From contig CAJGDZ010000113.1 in NCBI GenBank assembly GCA_904502055.1, positions 1 through 5,622 of the forward strand: a DNA stretch of 5,622 nt, given 5' to 3'. Positions 5,542-5,622 of this stretch are shown one piece after another (within the stretch, counting starts at the first letter, position 1; each line of letters opens with the position of its first letter). The translations under genes were made by a program, and so were the position numbers. Origin of the DNA: an uncultured Clostridia bacterium. Lineage in GTDB: Bacteria; Bacillota; Clostridia; Oscillospirales; CAG-272. The notes beneath the pieces were generated by a model, which saw only the letters and a program-made list of their open reading frames with translations, searched no databases and was not told the DNA's origin.

Positions 5542-5571
5542 TGAGACCTTCTCACGCGTGAGAAGGTCTCA
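5542..5571. repeat. Perfect 30-bp palindrome
   Basis: TGAGACCTTCTCACG (5542-5556) is followed at once by its exact reverse complement CGTGAGAAGGTCTCA (5557-5571), with no spacer. As DNA it could extrude a cruciform or bind a symmetric protein. As RNA it gives a stem of about 13 bp with a tetraloop. No T-run follows (AATATGAC), so a plain terminator is unlikely on the plus strand. Confidence 0.85.
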
Positions 5572-5581
5572 ATATGACTCG

Positions 5582-5613
5582 GATAACGGACAACACGTTG
5601 TTTTCGCGTTATC
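5582..5613. repeat. Two-part inverted repeat near the window end
   Basis: GATAACG (5582-5588) pairs with CGTTATC (5607-5613), a 7-bp outer stem. Inside it, ACAA (5590-5593) can pair with TTGT (5598-5601) around CACG. It lies 10 bases after the perfect palindrome. The window ends 9 bases later, so further structure or a gene start may follow outside. Confidence 0.55.
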
Positions 5614-5622
5614 GTTCGGGCT

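Noticed and set aside
5320..5622. CRISPR array or tRNA in the structured tail
   Set aside because: The repeats are inverted, not direct and evenly spaced, and no cloverleaf with anticodon and T-loop sequences can be drawn. The GTCGG-CAAT-CCGAC hairpin lacks a 7-base T-loop.

Overview
The window looks like core chromosome of a moderately GC-rich anaerobic Firmicute (class Clostridia, perhaps an Oscillospiraceae or Christensenellales-type gut bacterium). The reasons are consensus housekeeping promoters (TTGACA/TATAAT), AGGAGG-like ribosome binding sites, a Firmicutes-type RNase J, GC-rich third codon positions and AT-rich intergenic DNA. This placement is inference from style and gene families; no search was run.

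Layout. Positions 1-31 are one arm of a dispersed repeat whose inverted partner lies at 5327-5354. Positions 87-359 encode a 90-residue single-span membrane protein of unknown function. Its stop codon lies inside a consensus promoter (356-384), and a 16-bp inverted repeat fills the spacer of that promoter. The promoter drives a leader of about 200 nt with a hairpin near its 5' end and a second inverted repeat that reaches the ribosome binding site. It leads into ribonuclease J (593-2710, 705 residues), which carries an unusually long basic, Pro/Ala/Lys-rich N-terminal tail. A separate promoter region with a duplicated TTGACAT precedes a membrane-anchored parvulin-type peptidyl-prolyl isomerase / foldase (2846-4537), which ends at a strong intrinsic terminator (4549-4580). 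A cysteine-rich zinc-ribbon-like protein of unknown function follows (4675-5319).

The last 300 bases (5320-5622) hold no convincing gene. They contain the second copy of the dispersed repeat, a GC-rich hairpin repeat, and then a dense run of inverted repeats: a 13-bp hairpin, a possible three-way junction, a perfect 30-bp palindrome and a further two-part hairpin. This is the least explained part of the window.

The genes do not form an obvious pathway. RNase J (RNA decay and processing) and the foldase (extracytoplasmic protein folding) each have their own control signals, so adjacency need not mean joint function. No defence system, CRISPR array, transposase, tRNA or rRNA was seen. The unusual points are the RNase J tail and leader, the apparent degenerate second parvulin unit in the foldase, the mirrored cysteine pattern of the last protein, and the structured 3' tail.
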